Positions 9,373-18,212 of a stretch of 64,000 nt of DNA are shown here, one piece after another. How positions within the stretch are numbered: position 1 is the first letter of the stretch; each line of letters opens with the position of its first letter. This DNA comes from Pseudomonadota bacterium (GTDB taxonomy: Bacteria; Desulfobacterota; Desulfovibrionia; Desulfovibrionales; Desulfovibrionaceae). The notes beneath the pieces are model-generated. The model was not told the origin of the DNA. It was given only the letters and a program-made list of their open reading frames with translations, and did no database searches. The translations under genes were made by a program, and so were the position numbers. The stretch covers positions 19,963-83,962 of the forward strand of contig JAEYOJ010000059.1 in assembly GCA_023411815.1 (NCBI GenBank), written 5' to 3'.

Positions 9373-12054
9373 CTATTTTAGCGTGTCCAGGAGGCTCCGG
9401 GCTTGGGCGGCTTCGGGGAAAGGCCCCTGGTCCAGGGCGGTGACGAGCTGGCTCCTGGCGGCCGCCACATCCCCCACGGCGTAATAGGCTCGGGCAAGAT
9501 TGAACTTGACGCTCGGGTTGCGGGGCAGCGACCGCTCCGCGCGTTCGAGGACCTGCACCGCCTCCTTGTCCTTACCCATGGCCAGGAGCGCTACGCCCAG
9601 GGTGTCCGCGATGGAGGGCTCCTGGGGGCTGTGCTGATAGGCTCTGAAGGCCAGTTCGAGCGCCTGCTGGTTTTTCTCCGGGCCGCCGACGCCGTTGGCG
9701 TAGAGGATGGCGAGATTGTTCAAGGATGGGACGTGGTTGCCGTTGGCTTCGACGGCTCGTTCGTAGGCTTCCATGGCCTTGCGCGGCTCGCCCTGCTTCT
9801 CGTGGATCAGGCCCAATCCGAAGAGGGCGTCCGCATTGCCCGGCTCGGACTTGACCATGTCGAGAAAAACCTGCCGGGCCTTGGCGTTTTCGTTCCGCCG
9901 CAGGTGCAGCTGGGCCAGGGCGAGGCGGGCGGTGGAGCTTTTGTCGTCGTGCTGGATGGCCTGCCTGATGTTCGCGAGCGCCTCATCATATCTGCCTTGC
10001 TTCTCGCACAAGGCGGCCAGGACGAGGTACCCGTCCGGGGAGGACGGATCGAGGTCCACCAGGTGCTGCGCCAGCTCAACCGCCTTGACGGAATCGTTCA
10101 TGACCACGCTGGCGTGGATTTTCTTGCGCAGCCCTCGCCAGGCATCGGCGGCCTGCAGGGACTCGTAGGCTGCAAGCGCCTGGTCGTGCCTGCCTCCCTG
10201 CAACAAGAGATCGCCCTTGAGCGCAAGAGCATCGGGATGGCGCGCATCCTGAGCCAGAACCCGGTCGGCCATGGACAGGGCGGCTCCCGCATCGCCCCTG
10301 GCCTGCAGGTGTCGCGCGATCACGAGCAGGTCGCGCGGTTCCTGCGATTTGCCGGCTTCGGCTATGACCTGCTCCGCTTCCTGCTCCCTGCCTTCGAGCC
10401 TGAGCAGGCCGGAGAGGGCGACAGCCGCCTCGGCATGCGCGGGGTGCCGGGTCAGCAGTTCGCGGTATTCTGCCTTGGCCTTTTCCCTGTCCCCGCGCAT
10501 GAGATTGATCCTGGCCTTGCTCATGTGGGCGGGGGGGAAACCGAGGTCGGCCTTGAGAGCCTTGTCCAGGTTCACTAAAGCGGCATCCGGGTTCTTGCGC
10601 AGCATTTCCAGGTTGCCCAGGGACGTGAAGACCATGGCGTCGCTCGGACTGCCGTTCAGGGCAGGCAGCAGGATCGCCTCGGCCTTGTCGAACTCCTTTT
10701 TGCGCGCATGATAGCCGTACAAGAGCATCCTGGCGCTCAGGTTGGACGGGTCCGCCGCAAGGGCAGCCTGCACGGACTTGAGCGCCGCGTCGGTCTCACC
10801 GCGGCTAGCGTATATGATGCCTTTCTTGAGATTCGCTTGCGCAAGGCCATTGTCCAAAGCCGAGGCCTTGTCGTACATCGCCAGGCCGTCGTTCTCGCGG
10901 CCTGCGGCTATGAGCGCGGAGCCGAACGCCATGTGGGCCTGGGCACTGCGGGGTTCCTCCTGGGAGATGCGTTCGGCCAGGGCGAGCGCGGCATCGAACC
11001 GCCGCTGGCGCAGAAGGGTTTCGACCAAGAGCAGGCGGGCCGGGAGGAATCTCGGGTCATGGTCCAGGACCCTGTTCAGATTGCTCACGGTAAGCTCGAG
11101 ATAACCGAGCTTGAGGGCCGTCCGCGCAAGGTGGAAATAGGTTTCGATCCTGGGCTGAGTGCGCTGCGAGCGTTCGAGGGCGGCCTGGGCCTCCCTGTAG
11201 CGTCCATCGCCGTAAGCGATCAGACCGGCGAGCAGATCGCTTTCCGGATGACCTGGATGGTTCTTGGACAGCCTCTCGGCCAGTTGCCTGGCCTCTTCCG
11301 TCGAGCCCTTGTCCAGCAGCAGCAATCCGAGCCGGTACTGCGCCCCTACGTTGCCGGGGGCTATCTCCACGATGCGGCGGTAGGTCTTGAGCATCTCTTC
11401 ATGCTCCCCCTTGCGCCGCTGGATCTCCGCCTTGAGTGTAAGGCCCCCTTCGTTGTCCGGTGCGGCGGCGAGCAGGGCTTCGATCTCGCCGTCGGCGGCT
11501 TCCGTGTCGTCGCGCTGCAGGAATATGCGCGCAAGGCCGAGGTGTGCGATGGTCGAATCGGGCTGCAGGGACAGGATCTCCCTGAAGGCATCCGCGGCCA
11601 GGTCGGGGTCGTTCGCCATCAAGGCGATTTCGCCCATGAGGGACAGGGCCTTGACGGTTTCCCCCTCGTCCTTGGCCGCCTCGTGCGCGGCCCGTGTGGT
11701 TTCCAAGGCGCCGTTCACGTTTCCTGACCTCAGCTTCGCTTCGGCCAGAAGGAGCAGGCAGCCTGAATCATCCGGCTTGCTGGAGAGGATGGTTTCCGTC
11801 TCGCCGCGGACCTGCGTCCATTTGCCGAGGCTTCTGTAGGCCTGGGCCAGCAGGTATCTCGCCTCGATATCCTCCGGTTTCTTTTCCAGATGGTTTTTGA
11901 GCAGGACCACGGCCCCGTTGTAATTCCCGTCGTCATAGTGCTGGCGGCTTTCCGAGAGAATGTCTTCCGTGGTCTTTCCAGAGCACGACGCCATCGTGAA
12001 GAGCAGCACGATTGAGAGCAGACTGGCCAAGCCAGAGCAAGCGAAGCGATCCAT
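9373..12054 (-). CDS. prsT: TPR-repeat lipoprotein of the exosortase EPS system (PrsT-like)
   Basis: I place the start at the ATG at 12054, where AGGAG lies eight bases upstream, giving 893 residues. The first 24 residues form a lipoprotein signal with the lipobox MASC. The remainder is almost entirely tetratricopeptide repeats (more than 20 units with the A-x3-G/A-x11-A-x3-P spacing), a length and layout typical of the TPR lipoproteins found in exosortase EPS loci. It is probably a periplasmic scaffold anchored in a membrane. It is the first gene of the EPS operon. A longer open frame to 12222 is present but would bury the signal peptide. Confidence 0.92.
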   Translation of the reverse strand: MDRFACSGLASLLSIVLLFTMASCSGKTTEDILSESRQHYDDGNYNGAVVLLKNHLEKKPEDIEARYLLAQAYRSLGKWTQVRGETETILSSKPDDSGCLLLLAEAKLRSGNVNGALETTRAAHEAAKDEGETVKALSLMGEIALMANDPDLAADAFREILSLQPDSTIAHLGLARIFLQRDDTEAADGEIEALLAAAPDNEGGLTLKAEIQRRKGEHEEMLKTYRRIVEIAPGNVGAQYRLGLLLLDKGSTEEARQLAERLSKNHPGHPESDLLAGLIAYGDGRYREAQAALERSQRTQPRIETYFHLARTALKLGYLELTVSNLNRVLDHDPRFLPARLLLVETLLRQRRFDAALALAERISQEEPRSAQAHMAFGSALIAAGRENDGLAMYDKASALDNGLAQANLKKGIIYASRGETDAALKSVQAALAADPSNLSARMLLYGYHARKKEFDKAEAILLPALNGSPSDAMVFTSLGNLEMLRKNPDAALVNLDKALKADLGFPPAHMSKARINLMRGDREKAKAEYRELLTRHPAHAEAAVALSGLLRLEGREQEAEQVIAEAGKSQEPRDLLVIARHLQARGDAGAALSMADRVLAQDARHPDALALKGDLLLQGGRHDQALAAYESLQAADAWRGLRKKIHASVVMNDSVKAVELAQHLVDLDPSSPDGYLVLAALCEKQGRYDEALANIRQAIQHDDKSSTARLALAQLHLRRNENAKARQVFLDMVKSEPGNADALFGLGLIHEKQGEPRKAMEAYERAVEANGNHVPSLNNLAILYANGVGGPEKNQQALELAFRAYQHSPQEPSIADTLGVALLAMGKDKEAVQVLERAERSLPRNPSVKFNLARAYYAVGDVAAARSQLVTALDQGPFPEAAQARSLLDTLK

Positions 12055-12891
12055 AGATTCTCTCCTGAATAGGCTATGCAGGGCAGTCCTACAGACAGGG
12101 CAGTGCTGCATTTTGATTGAAGCACGTTGGGATGACAGGAAAGGCCATGTCGGCATCTTCAAAAGTAAAATTTGCAAATAATATGAATCCGGATGGGCGT
12201 GATTGAATGTCGGAGGATTCACTGCCGGAATTAAACCTGCCGCCTATGAACGAGCGGGCGAATGTGTCCAATGAACTATACAGGAATTGTATAGTTGTAT
12301 GAAAAGCGATTTTGCTGAACATCAGTTTGCTTTTCTCATCTGGGATTATGGTTTCCGATATCACCAAGCCATACTCACTTTTTAAAGATAGATTTTTACA
12401 TTAACACATGCTTTACCAATTGGGATGTGAACATGCAAGAAAAAGCACTAAATAAATAATTAGCAAAAACGATAATTTGCGAGGCATTAGATTTCTTGTT
12501 GCGCAATCTAACATCGGACAGTCGAATTCGAGGCAGGATGGCCGGAAAGCGGCAGGGATTGGGCCTTAACGGAAATGCAGCTCCCGCCGGTCTCCGGCAG
12601 GATTTCCGCCCATTGCGGTTGCTGCCGTTTGCTGGCGAGCGCTCATGCATCATTGACCAGATGACGTGCCTAAAGGCATTCTCGGATCTGCTCCGGTTCC
12701 AGCCCAGGGCCATGGGGGAGGTTTCGGGGCCGGGATAGCCCGAGCTTGACCGGAGAGCATGCGTGACGGGCTTTACATGGAACGCCCGGACACATAGTCT
12801 GTCCGCTGTGGCGAGGCATCCCCGCGCCGGCTCATGGAAGGGGCCAGAATCATGCCGGGTCCGTTTCGGCCGTAATGCACAAGGGGAAAAC
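12055..12891. other. Intergenic region upstream of the TPR lipoprotein gene (837 bp)
   Basis: No convincing gene is present. The segment 12150-12500 is clearly richer in A and T than its surroundings and contains a perfect dyad at 12274-12296 with a possible promoter. The 92-codon and 189-codon minus-strand open frames here lack family features. The right part (12520-12891) returns to high GC and leads to a small plus-strand gene. Confidence 0.6.
12274..12303 (-). promoter_or_regulatory. Candidate promoter and operator dyad for the EPS operon
   Basis: The 9-base arms AACTATACA and TGTATAGTT flank a 5-base centre (12274-12296). On the minus strand a -35-like TTCATA (12298-12303) and a -10-like TATAGT (12275-12280) are 17 bp apart, so the dyad would cover the -10 element. 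It is about 220 bp from the TPR lipoprotein start. No transcription data support this. Confidence 0.35.
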
Positions 12892-13041
12892 ATGGGCATG
12901 GCAACGCTTCTTTTGATTTGGCTCGCTGTGGCCCTCGTGTCGGGAGTGCTTATCGGCGCGTTCATCCGGGCCGGATCGGCCTCTCGGAAGCACCCGGCGC
13001 GCGACGGCTCTCCGGAGAAGCCAAGGGAGCCTCAGGCCTAG
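12892..13041 (+). CDS. Small single-pass membrane protein, 49 residues
   Basis: The ATG at 12892 is preceded by AAGGGG at a good distance. The product begins MGMATLLLIWLAVALVSG, giving one hydrophobic helix of about 20 residues, and ends in a charged tail (SRKHPARDGSPEKPREPQA). I do not recognise a family. It stands alone between the two EPS operons and is convergent with epsI. An open frame reaching back to 12763 exists, but the ribosome-binding site favours this start. It could be a real small membrane protein or a chance hydrophobic frame. Confidence 0.5.
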   Translation: MGMATLLLIWLAVALVSGVLIGAFIRAGSASRKHPARDGSPEKPREPQA

Positions 13042-13170
13042 TCCTGGCCGCGAGGTTCGGTGCCATTTCAGCAGGCCCGCCGTCGCGCGGGCCCCCGTCC
13101 TGCACCTCATGCTTCCGCGGCGACCGCCGCAAGATTGCGATACCTCGTCCTGGGACGCCGGCGCCGGGTG

Positions 13171-13195
13171 CGAGTCGGGCGTTCAGCCCGACTCG
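13171..13195. terminator. Bidirectional hairpin between the small membrane protein gene and epsI
   Basis: Perfect 10-base arms (CGAGTCGGGC and complement) enclose the loop GTTCA between convergent genes. No U-tract follows on either strand, so it may act as a weak terminator or an mRNA end stabiliser. Confidence 0.5.
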
Positions 13196-13241
13196 AGAGC
13201 ATGCTAGCGCGTGGCCGATCCAGGCTGGTTCGGCCTGTTGG

Positions 13242-13871
13242 CTAATGGGGAAGCACATCGGCGATGCAAGGGAAGAAGTCCCGCACGAAGCGCTCGGCCA
13301 CGGCTTCGGACGGCAAGGAAGAGCTTTCGCGATCGACCAGGATGCGCACGAAGGCCGAGTCCTTGCGCCCGTGCCGGATCGAAGAGAGCGCTTCGGCCAG
13401 CTTGAGGGAATACTCGCTCGTTATCGGCCGGCCCATTACCTGGAACCAGTAGAGCACGGTCATGCTGGCGCGCTCCTTGGCGTAGACGGCCTTGACCAGC
13501 TCAAGGGGCCGGCCGTCGACGTCGAGAACGGTCTTGCCGCTTTCAAGCTGGTGCCATCCGCTGCCGGGCATGCAGTTGCGCGGCGAATGGATGCTGCCGC
13601 TGTCAATTCCGTCATGGTACCCGATATACAGCTCGACCTGCTCTCCTTCGCGCCCCGTGTAGGTTCGCGAGAGGTAGTCCGTGGGCCTGAGGATATCGAG
13701 CACATGCTGGTTGAAGGTCGCCGAGGAGGTCATGAGCCAGCCCGCGTGCTCCGTGGGCAGCCGGTCGAGGGTCACCGCGCCGAGAGAGGACGGCGTCCCG
13801 CGGGCATGGAGGAAGATCCAGGCGCCCGCGAGAAGCAGCAGGACGAGTCCGGTGCGCATGCGCATGCTCAT
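13242..13871 (-). CDS. epsI: EpsI family exosortase-associated protein (DUF3485)
   Basis: The 209-residue protein has an N-terminal hydrophobic anchor (about residues 7-22) and a periplasmic domain with the family hallmark HSPRNCMPGSGW at 95-106, followed by VYWFQV-like and YSLKLAEALSSIRHGR segments. EpsI domains occur beside or fused to exosortases and are needed for EPS or for sorted-protein processing, although their exact chemistry is unknown. The ATG at 13871 overlaps the exosortase stop as ATGA, showing translational coupling. Further in-frame ATGs at 13865 and 13859 are possible starts. Confidence 0.92.
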   Translation of the reverse strand: MSMRMRTGLVLLLLAGAWIFLHARGTPSSLGAVTLDRLPTEHAGWLMTSSATFNQHVLDILRPTDYLSRTYTGREGEQVELYIGYHDGIDSGSIHSPRNCMPGSGWHQLESGKTVLDVDGRPLELVKAVYAKERASMTVLYWFQVMGRPITSEYSLKLAEALSSIRHGRKDSAFVRILVDRESSSLPSEAVAERFVRDFFPCIADVLPH

Positions 13872-14740
13872 GAGCGAACCCTCCGCAGAAGCGCTCCGAG
13901 GCCCAGGATCATGGCCGTGGCCATGATGAAGACGAACATTCCGGCGAATTCGTGAAAGAACCCCTGAGCGGCTTCGGGGCCCCAATACTGAGCCAGAAGG
14001 CCGGTGCATACGACGCGCAACGCGTTGGTCGCCACGGCGATGGGCAGGGTAGCCGCCATGAGCAGCAGCCGGACAGCGGGCGAGAAGGGCTGGATGAAGG
14101 CATAGGCGGTTCCCAGCGCCGCCAGCGAGACCAGGGAGCGCAGGCCGCTGCACGCGTCGGCAACCTCCAGGGTCACGCTCGGGAAGAGCAGGATGTTGCC
14201 CTCCTGCAGCACGGCCACGTCGAGGAGCTTGAGGCTGGCCACGGAGATGTCCGTGACCATGAGCTTGAGCGGGAATGCGGCGGAATTGTAGACGACCTCC
14301 GGGATGGGCACCATGAACACGAGGTATGCGAGCGGCAGCAGGGCAAGTCGGAGCACGTGCCAACCCAGGAGCAGCAGCGTCAGCCCAGCCAGGACCACGA
14401 GCAGCGAGATGCGCTGGGTGTAAAATTCGCCGGCCAGGGCTCCGCCCAGGAACAGCGCCAGCCCCAGGATCAGCACCCCCAGCCCGCTCCAGGCCGGGCT
14501 TGTCTCGGCCGAGCGCAGTTCGGCCCGCCGGCAGTAGAGGAAGTACGCTGAAACGAGGGGTACTAGGAAGCCGTGGGAGTAGTCGTCGTCATGCATCCAG
14601 ACGGAAACCATGCGGCTGACGACGGGCGAGTAGAGCGCGGCCACCCCGAGCGTGACGAGGACGAACTCGGGCCAGTGGCTGCGCAGTGCGGCATTCAAGG
14701 CAGGGGGCGTGGGGGCGCTCCGGGCCATGGTCATGGGCAT
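13868..14740 (-). CDS. Exosortase (EpsH/Xrt family transmembrane protease-transpeptidase)
   Basis: The 290-residue polytopic protein has about eight membrane segments and the exosortase triad: Cys197 in ADACSGLRS, Arg242 in NALRV and His263 in FFHEFAG. The family cuts and reattaches proteins bearing a C-terminal sorting signal (PEP-CTERM type), in step with EPS production. I start it at the ATG at 14740 with AAGGAG six bases upstream; ATGs at 14734 and 14728 are alternatives. It lies 14 bp after the response-regulator stop and overlaps epsI. The Xrt subtype cannot be assigned without profiles, and no obvious sorted substrate is encoded in the window. Confidence 0.94.
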   Translation of the reverse strand: MPMTMARSAPTPPALNAALRSHWPEFVLVTLGVAALYSPVVSRMVSVWMHDDDYSHGFLVPLVSAYFLYCRRAELRSAETSPAWSGLGVLILGLALFLGGALAGEFYTQRISLLVVLAGLTLLLLGWHVLRLALLPLAYLVFMVPIPEVVYNSAAFPLKLMVTDISVASLKLLDVAVLQEGNILLFPSVTLEVADACSGLRSLVSLAALGTAYAFIQPFSPAVRLLLMAATLPIAVATNALRVVCTGLLAQYWGPEAAQGFFHEFAGMFVFIMATAMILGLGALLRRVRS

Positions 14741-14754
14741 GCTCCTTCTCAGGC

Positions 14755-16155
14755 TCACGCGTCGAGCCTGTGCTTGCGGATGAGATCGTAGAGGGTGGGA
14801 CGGCTGACTCCCAGGACCTTGGCCGCCCTGGTGATGTTTCCCTGGCACTGGCGGACGGTGCTCTCCACGAGGTCCTTCTCGATCAGCTCGCGCGCCTCGC
14901 GCAGGGTATGGCCCGTGGGCGGGGACGGGAGGCCTTCACCCTGGTCCGGGGCGCGGTCGTCCAGTGCCAGGTCCTCGGGCTCGATCACCTTGCCGCTGGC
15001 CATAACGACCGCCCTGTCGATCAGGTTCTTCAACTCGCGGACATTGCCCGGCCAGCGATAGGCGCGCATGCATTCCAGGGCGCCGGGGCTGAAGCGCATC
15101 CCGGCCCTGTTCGCCGCCTTGCCGAAGCGATCAAGGAAATGCATGGCCAGCAGCTCGATGTCGGAACCGCGCTCGCGCAGCGGCGGCAGGCGGATGCTCA
15201 CGCCGTTGACTCTATAGTACAGGTCTTCCCGGAAGGATCCGTCCTCGATGCAGCGCAGCGGGTCCCGGTTCGTGGCCGAGACGAAGCGGATGTCCACGCG
15301 GATGTCCTTGCGGCCGCCCACCCGCTGGAAGCTCTTTTCCTGCAGGAAGCGCAGGAGCTTGACCTGCATCTCCGGCGGAATCTCGGCGATCTCGTCCAGG
15401 AAGAGCGTGCCGCGGTCGGCGTATTCGGCCTTGCCGCGGACCAGAGAGTGCGCGCCGGTGAAGGCTCCGCGCTCGTGGCCGAACAGCTCGGACTCGAGCA
15501 GGGTTCCGGGGATCGCCCCGCAGTTCACGGCCACCAGGGGGCCGGCGGCACGCGTGCTCGCCGCGTGCACGGCCCTGGCGATGAGCTCCTTGCCCGTACC
15601 GGACTCGCCGAGGATGAACACGGGGATGTCCGAGCAGGCCACCTTGACGATGGTTTGCAGGATCTGGCGCATGGCCGGGCAGTCGCCCACGATGCCGAAC
15701 TGCTCGTCCGGGCTTGGAGCCGCCTTGTGCCGCCGCCGGTTCTCGGACTCCAGCGAGTGCACGTGCAGGGCACGGTTGATGATCACGCGCAACTCGCCCA
15801 CGTCCAGGGGCTTGGTATAGAAATCGTAGGCTCCCGCATCGATGGCCTGGAGTGCCCATTTGCGATCCGCCTTGCCCGTGATGACCACGATCTTGGATCG
15901 AGGGGCCAGCTCCAGCATCTTGCGCAGGCAGCGGAAGCCCTCCTCGGTGCCGTCCTCGTTGGGCGGCAGCCCCAGATCCAGGGCCACCACCTGCGGCCAC
16001 TTGCGGGAGAAGAGGCGCAGGGCCTCGTCCGCGTCGGAGGCGAGCAGGATCTCATAGGGTTCCTTGGAGAGTCCCCAGCGGATCTGCTTGCGGATGTCCT
16101 CGTTGTCGTCGACCACCAGGATCGCATCCCCGAGTTTGGCCTGCCTGGTCATCAT
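14755..16155 (-). CDS. prsR: Sigma-54-dependent response regulator of the exosortase EPS system (PrsR-like)
   Basis: The protein (466 residues from the first of two adjacent ATGs; 465 from the second) has a receiver domain with acidic pocket VDDNE and phospho-acceptor Asp60 in VVALDLGLP, then a AAA+ domain with Walker A GESGTGKE at 183-190 and the sigma-54 contact loop GAFTGA at 230-235, and a C-terminal Fis-type helix-turn-helix (GNITRAAKVLGVSRPTLYDLIRKH). It should activate sigma-54 promoters, probably for EPS and sorted proteins. The start overlaps the kinase stop (ATGATGA) and GGAGG sits just upstream, better spaced for the second ATG (16152). Confidence 0.94.
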   Translation of the reverse strand: MMTRQAKLGDAILVVDDNEDIRKQIRWGLSKEPYEILLASDADEALRLFSRKWPQVVALDLGLPPNEDGTEEGFRCLRKMLELAPRSKIVVITGKADRKWALQAIDAGAYDFYTKPLDVGELRVIINRALHVHSLESENRRRHKAAPSPDEQFGIVGDCPAMRQILQTIVKVACSDIPVFILGESGTGKELIARAVHAASTRAAGPLVAVNCGAIPGTLLESELFGHERGAFTGAHSLVRGKAEYADRGTLFLDEIAEIPPEMQVKLLRFLQEKSFQRVGGRKDIRVDIRFVSATNRDPLRCIEDGSFREDLYYRVNGVSIRLPPLRERGSDIELLAMHFLDRFGKAANRAGMRFSPGALECMRAYRWPGNVRELKNLIDRAVVMASGKVIEPEDLALDDRAPDQGEGLPSPPTGHTLREARELIEKDLVESTVRQCQGNITRAAKVLGVSRPTLYDLIRKHRLDA

Positions 16156-18212
16156 GCCTCCGCCGCCGCCAGTTCGGGGGTGGCCGGGGCAGCGGCTCCC
16201 GGAAGGCGGACGATGAATTCGGACCCGGCACCCGGCGCGCTCCTGACCTCGATGCCTCCGCCGTGAGCCTGGACGATGTGCCGCGAGTGGTACAAGCCGA
16301 TACCCAGTCCTTTGCGTTTCGTCGTCTGGAACGGTTTGAAGAGCCGCGTGCGGATGAACTCCTCGTCCATGCCGCAGCCCCGGTCGCGCACCGTGAGCAG
16401 GGCTTCCCCGCCGGGTCCGCCGCGCACTTCGATCTCCACCGGGACCTTGCCCTTGGCCGCCTCCGCCGCGTTGAGCAGCAGGTTGAGCACGACCTTGTGC
16501 ATCTCTTCCCGGTCCAGGGGCAGGACCATGCGTTCGCCGCTGATGGCCACGGGGACTCCGGCCATCGCGGCCGCATCCTCCGCCAGGGCCAGGATGTCGG
16601 TGGGCTGTTTCCACATGTGGATATCCTCTGGAATGTCCTTGAGCTTGCTGATGAGGATCTTCATCCGCGAGATGGTCCGGTCCAGGGAGTCGAGCATGTC
16701 CTCCTGGAAATCCCGGTTGTCGATGTACTCGCGGGCGTTGTCGGTCAGGAGCGACAGGGTGTGCACGAGGTTCTTGAGGTCGTGCACTATGAACGCCGAA
16801 ACCCGCCCCAGGAGTTCCATCTCCCTGGACTGGGCCAGGGCTTCCGCCAAGCGCAGGCTCTGGATGGCCGACGAGGCGTGGTTGGCCATGGACACCATGA
16901 GTTCAAAGTCCTCCTGGTCGTAGGATTCGTGCTCGATGATCGCGGGCCCGAGGAATACGATGCCGACCATCTCCCCGTGGGCGGTGAGCGGCACGGCGAA
17001 GCGGAGGCCGGGCATCTCTCCCGGTGCGCCCAGGGACTCGCGGGACAGATCCCGAGGCCAGGCCCGCGAGGCCAGGCTCCGCACCAGGGCATCCTTGGCC
17101 TGCAGAGTGGCCAGGCAGCCCTGGTTCTCGATGTTTTCCGCCGGGAAGAAGTCCCCCTGCGTCAAATCCTTCAGGTAGAGCACGGCCGAGCGCAGGCCGA
17201 AGACCTCGCAGAAGCTGAGCAGGATGGCGGCATGCAGCTCACGCGGATTGTTGGCCGCGGCAAGGCGCCTGGCCACGAGCATCCATTGGGAACGGTAGTC
17301 GTACTTGTCCTCGTAGAAGTGGCGCTGGATGAAGTCCCGTATGCGGCGCCTCAGCGACTCGGACAGCACCAGGACGAGCAGGCCCAGGCCGCATAGCATG
17401 GCCAGGGCGAGAATGAACGAGGCCTGCAGCGAGTCGTCGAGGACCTGCCTCCCCGCGCTGAGCAGGCCGAAGGCGATGAGGTAGGCGCCGAAAGCGAAGA
17501 GCACGACGGATTTGTAGGCCATCTGCGGCGAGACGCTGACCCGCACGCCGCCACCGCGCTCGGCGTGCGAGTAGGCCACGATGAGAATTCCGCAGGCCAG
17601 CCCCAGGGATCGCACGGGCGCCAGGGCGAAGTTGAGGTGCCCGAGCAGAAAGGCCTGGCTGTAGAAGAGCAGGCTGGCCACCAGGGCCACGCCGCAGCCG
17701 AGCACCGTGAACTTGATCCTCCAGCGGTCAACATGGGTGCTGGCAAGCAGGGTCGCCTCGAACTGGATAAGCGTCATGAGCATGCAGAGCGTCAGGGCGG
17801 CATAGAACACCACGGCCGGAAGCTGCATCAGGACGAGGTGCCCGCCCGCGAGCCGCAAGGAAAAGAGCCTTTCCGGTCCGAGGATCAGGGGCACGGCGGC
17901 CAGCGTCGCGAACGCGGCCGCGAGGAGCGACGATCCGCCGCTGCGCTTGGCTTTCCCCCTGGCGAAGCCAAGGCCAGCAAGAAACCAGAGAGGCGACATC
18001 AGCCCTTCGCCCGCCATGGCCGCCCCGCGCAGCATGACCGCATGCTGGGGAATGGCCAGCGACATGGCGTCGAGCGCCTCGATGACCGCCATGACCAGCA
18101 GGGCCAAGGCGATGAGCGTGGTGCTCCTGGAGCGCTCGCGCAAGGCGAGAGAGAAGGTCGCGTAAAGCGCCGCCAGAAACAGGCAGGCCATGGAGAGCAC
18201 GGTGTGCAGCAC
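16152..18212 (-). CDS. prsK: Membrane histidine kinase of the exosortase EPS system (PrsK-like)
   Basis: The 686-residue protein has about eight N-terminal membrane helices (to residue ~285), a GAF-like domain (about 310-455), the phospho-accepting His477 in FIVHDLKNLVHTLS and an HATPase domain with LLLNAAEAAKG (N box) and GCGMDEEFI and GLGIGLYHSRHIVQAHGG (G boxes). This arrangement matches the kinases paired with PrsR-type regulators in exosortase loci. The start is a GTG with only a weak GGCGGG upstream; an ATG at 18191 is an alternative. It is co-transcribed with the regulator, exosortase and epsI. Confidence 0.93.
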   Translation of the reverse strand: MLHTVLSMACLFLAALYATFSLALRERSRSTTLIALALLVMAVIEALDAMSLAIPQHAVMLRGAAMAGEGLMSPLWFLAGLGFARGKAKRSGGSSLLAAAFATLAAVPLILGPERLFSLRLAGGHLVLMQLPAVVFYAALTLCMLMTLIQFEATLLASTHVDRWRIKFTVLGCGVALVASLLFYSQAFLLGHLNFALAPVRSLGLACGILIVAYSHAERGGGVRVSVSPQMAYKSVVLFAFGAYLIAFGLLSAGRQVLDDSLQASFILALAMLCGLGLLVLVLSESLRRRIRDFIQRHFYEDKYDYRSQWMLVARRLAAANNPRELHAAILLSFCEVFGLRSAVLYLKDLTQGDFFPAENIENQGCLATLQAKDALVRSLASRAWPRDLSRESLGAPGEMPGLRFAVPLTAHGEMVGIVFLGPAIIEHESYDQEDFELMVSMANHASSAIQSLRLAEALAQSREMELLGRVSAFIVHDLKNLVHTLSLLTDNAREYIDNRDFQEDMLDSLDRTISRMKILISKLKDIPEDIHMWKQPTDILALAEDAAAMAGVPVAISGERMVLPLDREEMHKVVLNLLLNAAEAAKGKVPVEIEVRGGPGGEALLTVRDRGCGMDEEFIRTRLFKPFQTTKRKGLGIGLYHSRHIVQAHGGGIEVRSAPGAGSEFIVRLPGAAAPATPELAAAEA

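Noticed and set aside
10531..10537. G7 run in the TPR gene, and similar runs at 45669 and 34016
   Set aside because: Runs of seven occur several times in this GC-rich sequence and are not long enough to suggest slippage by themselves.
12089..12367. Minus-strand open frame of 92 codons upstream of the TPR gene
   Set aside because: It has no ribosome-binding site, overlaps the candidate promoter and dyad, and shows no protein features.
12400..12460. Sigma-54 promoter on the minus strand near TTGCA at 12433
   Set aside because: The -12 part is acceptable but the -24 GG is replaced by GT, so the invariant GG-N10-GC pattern fails. Similar searches in 18213-18726 and 26826-27127 also failed.
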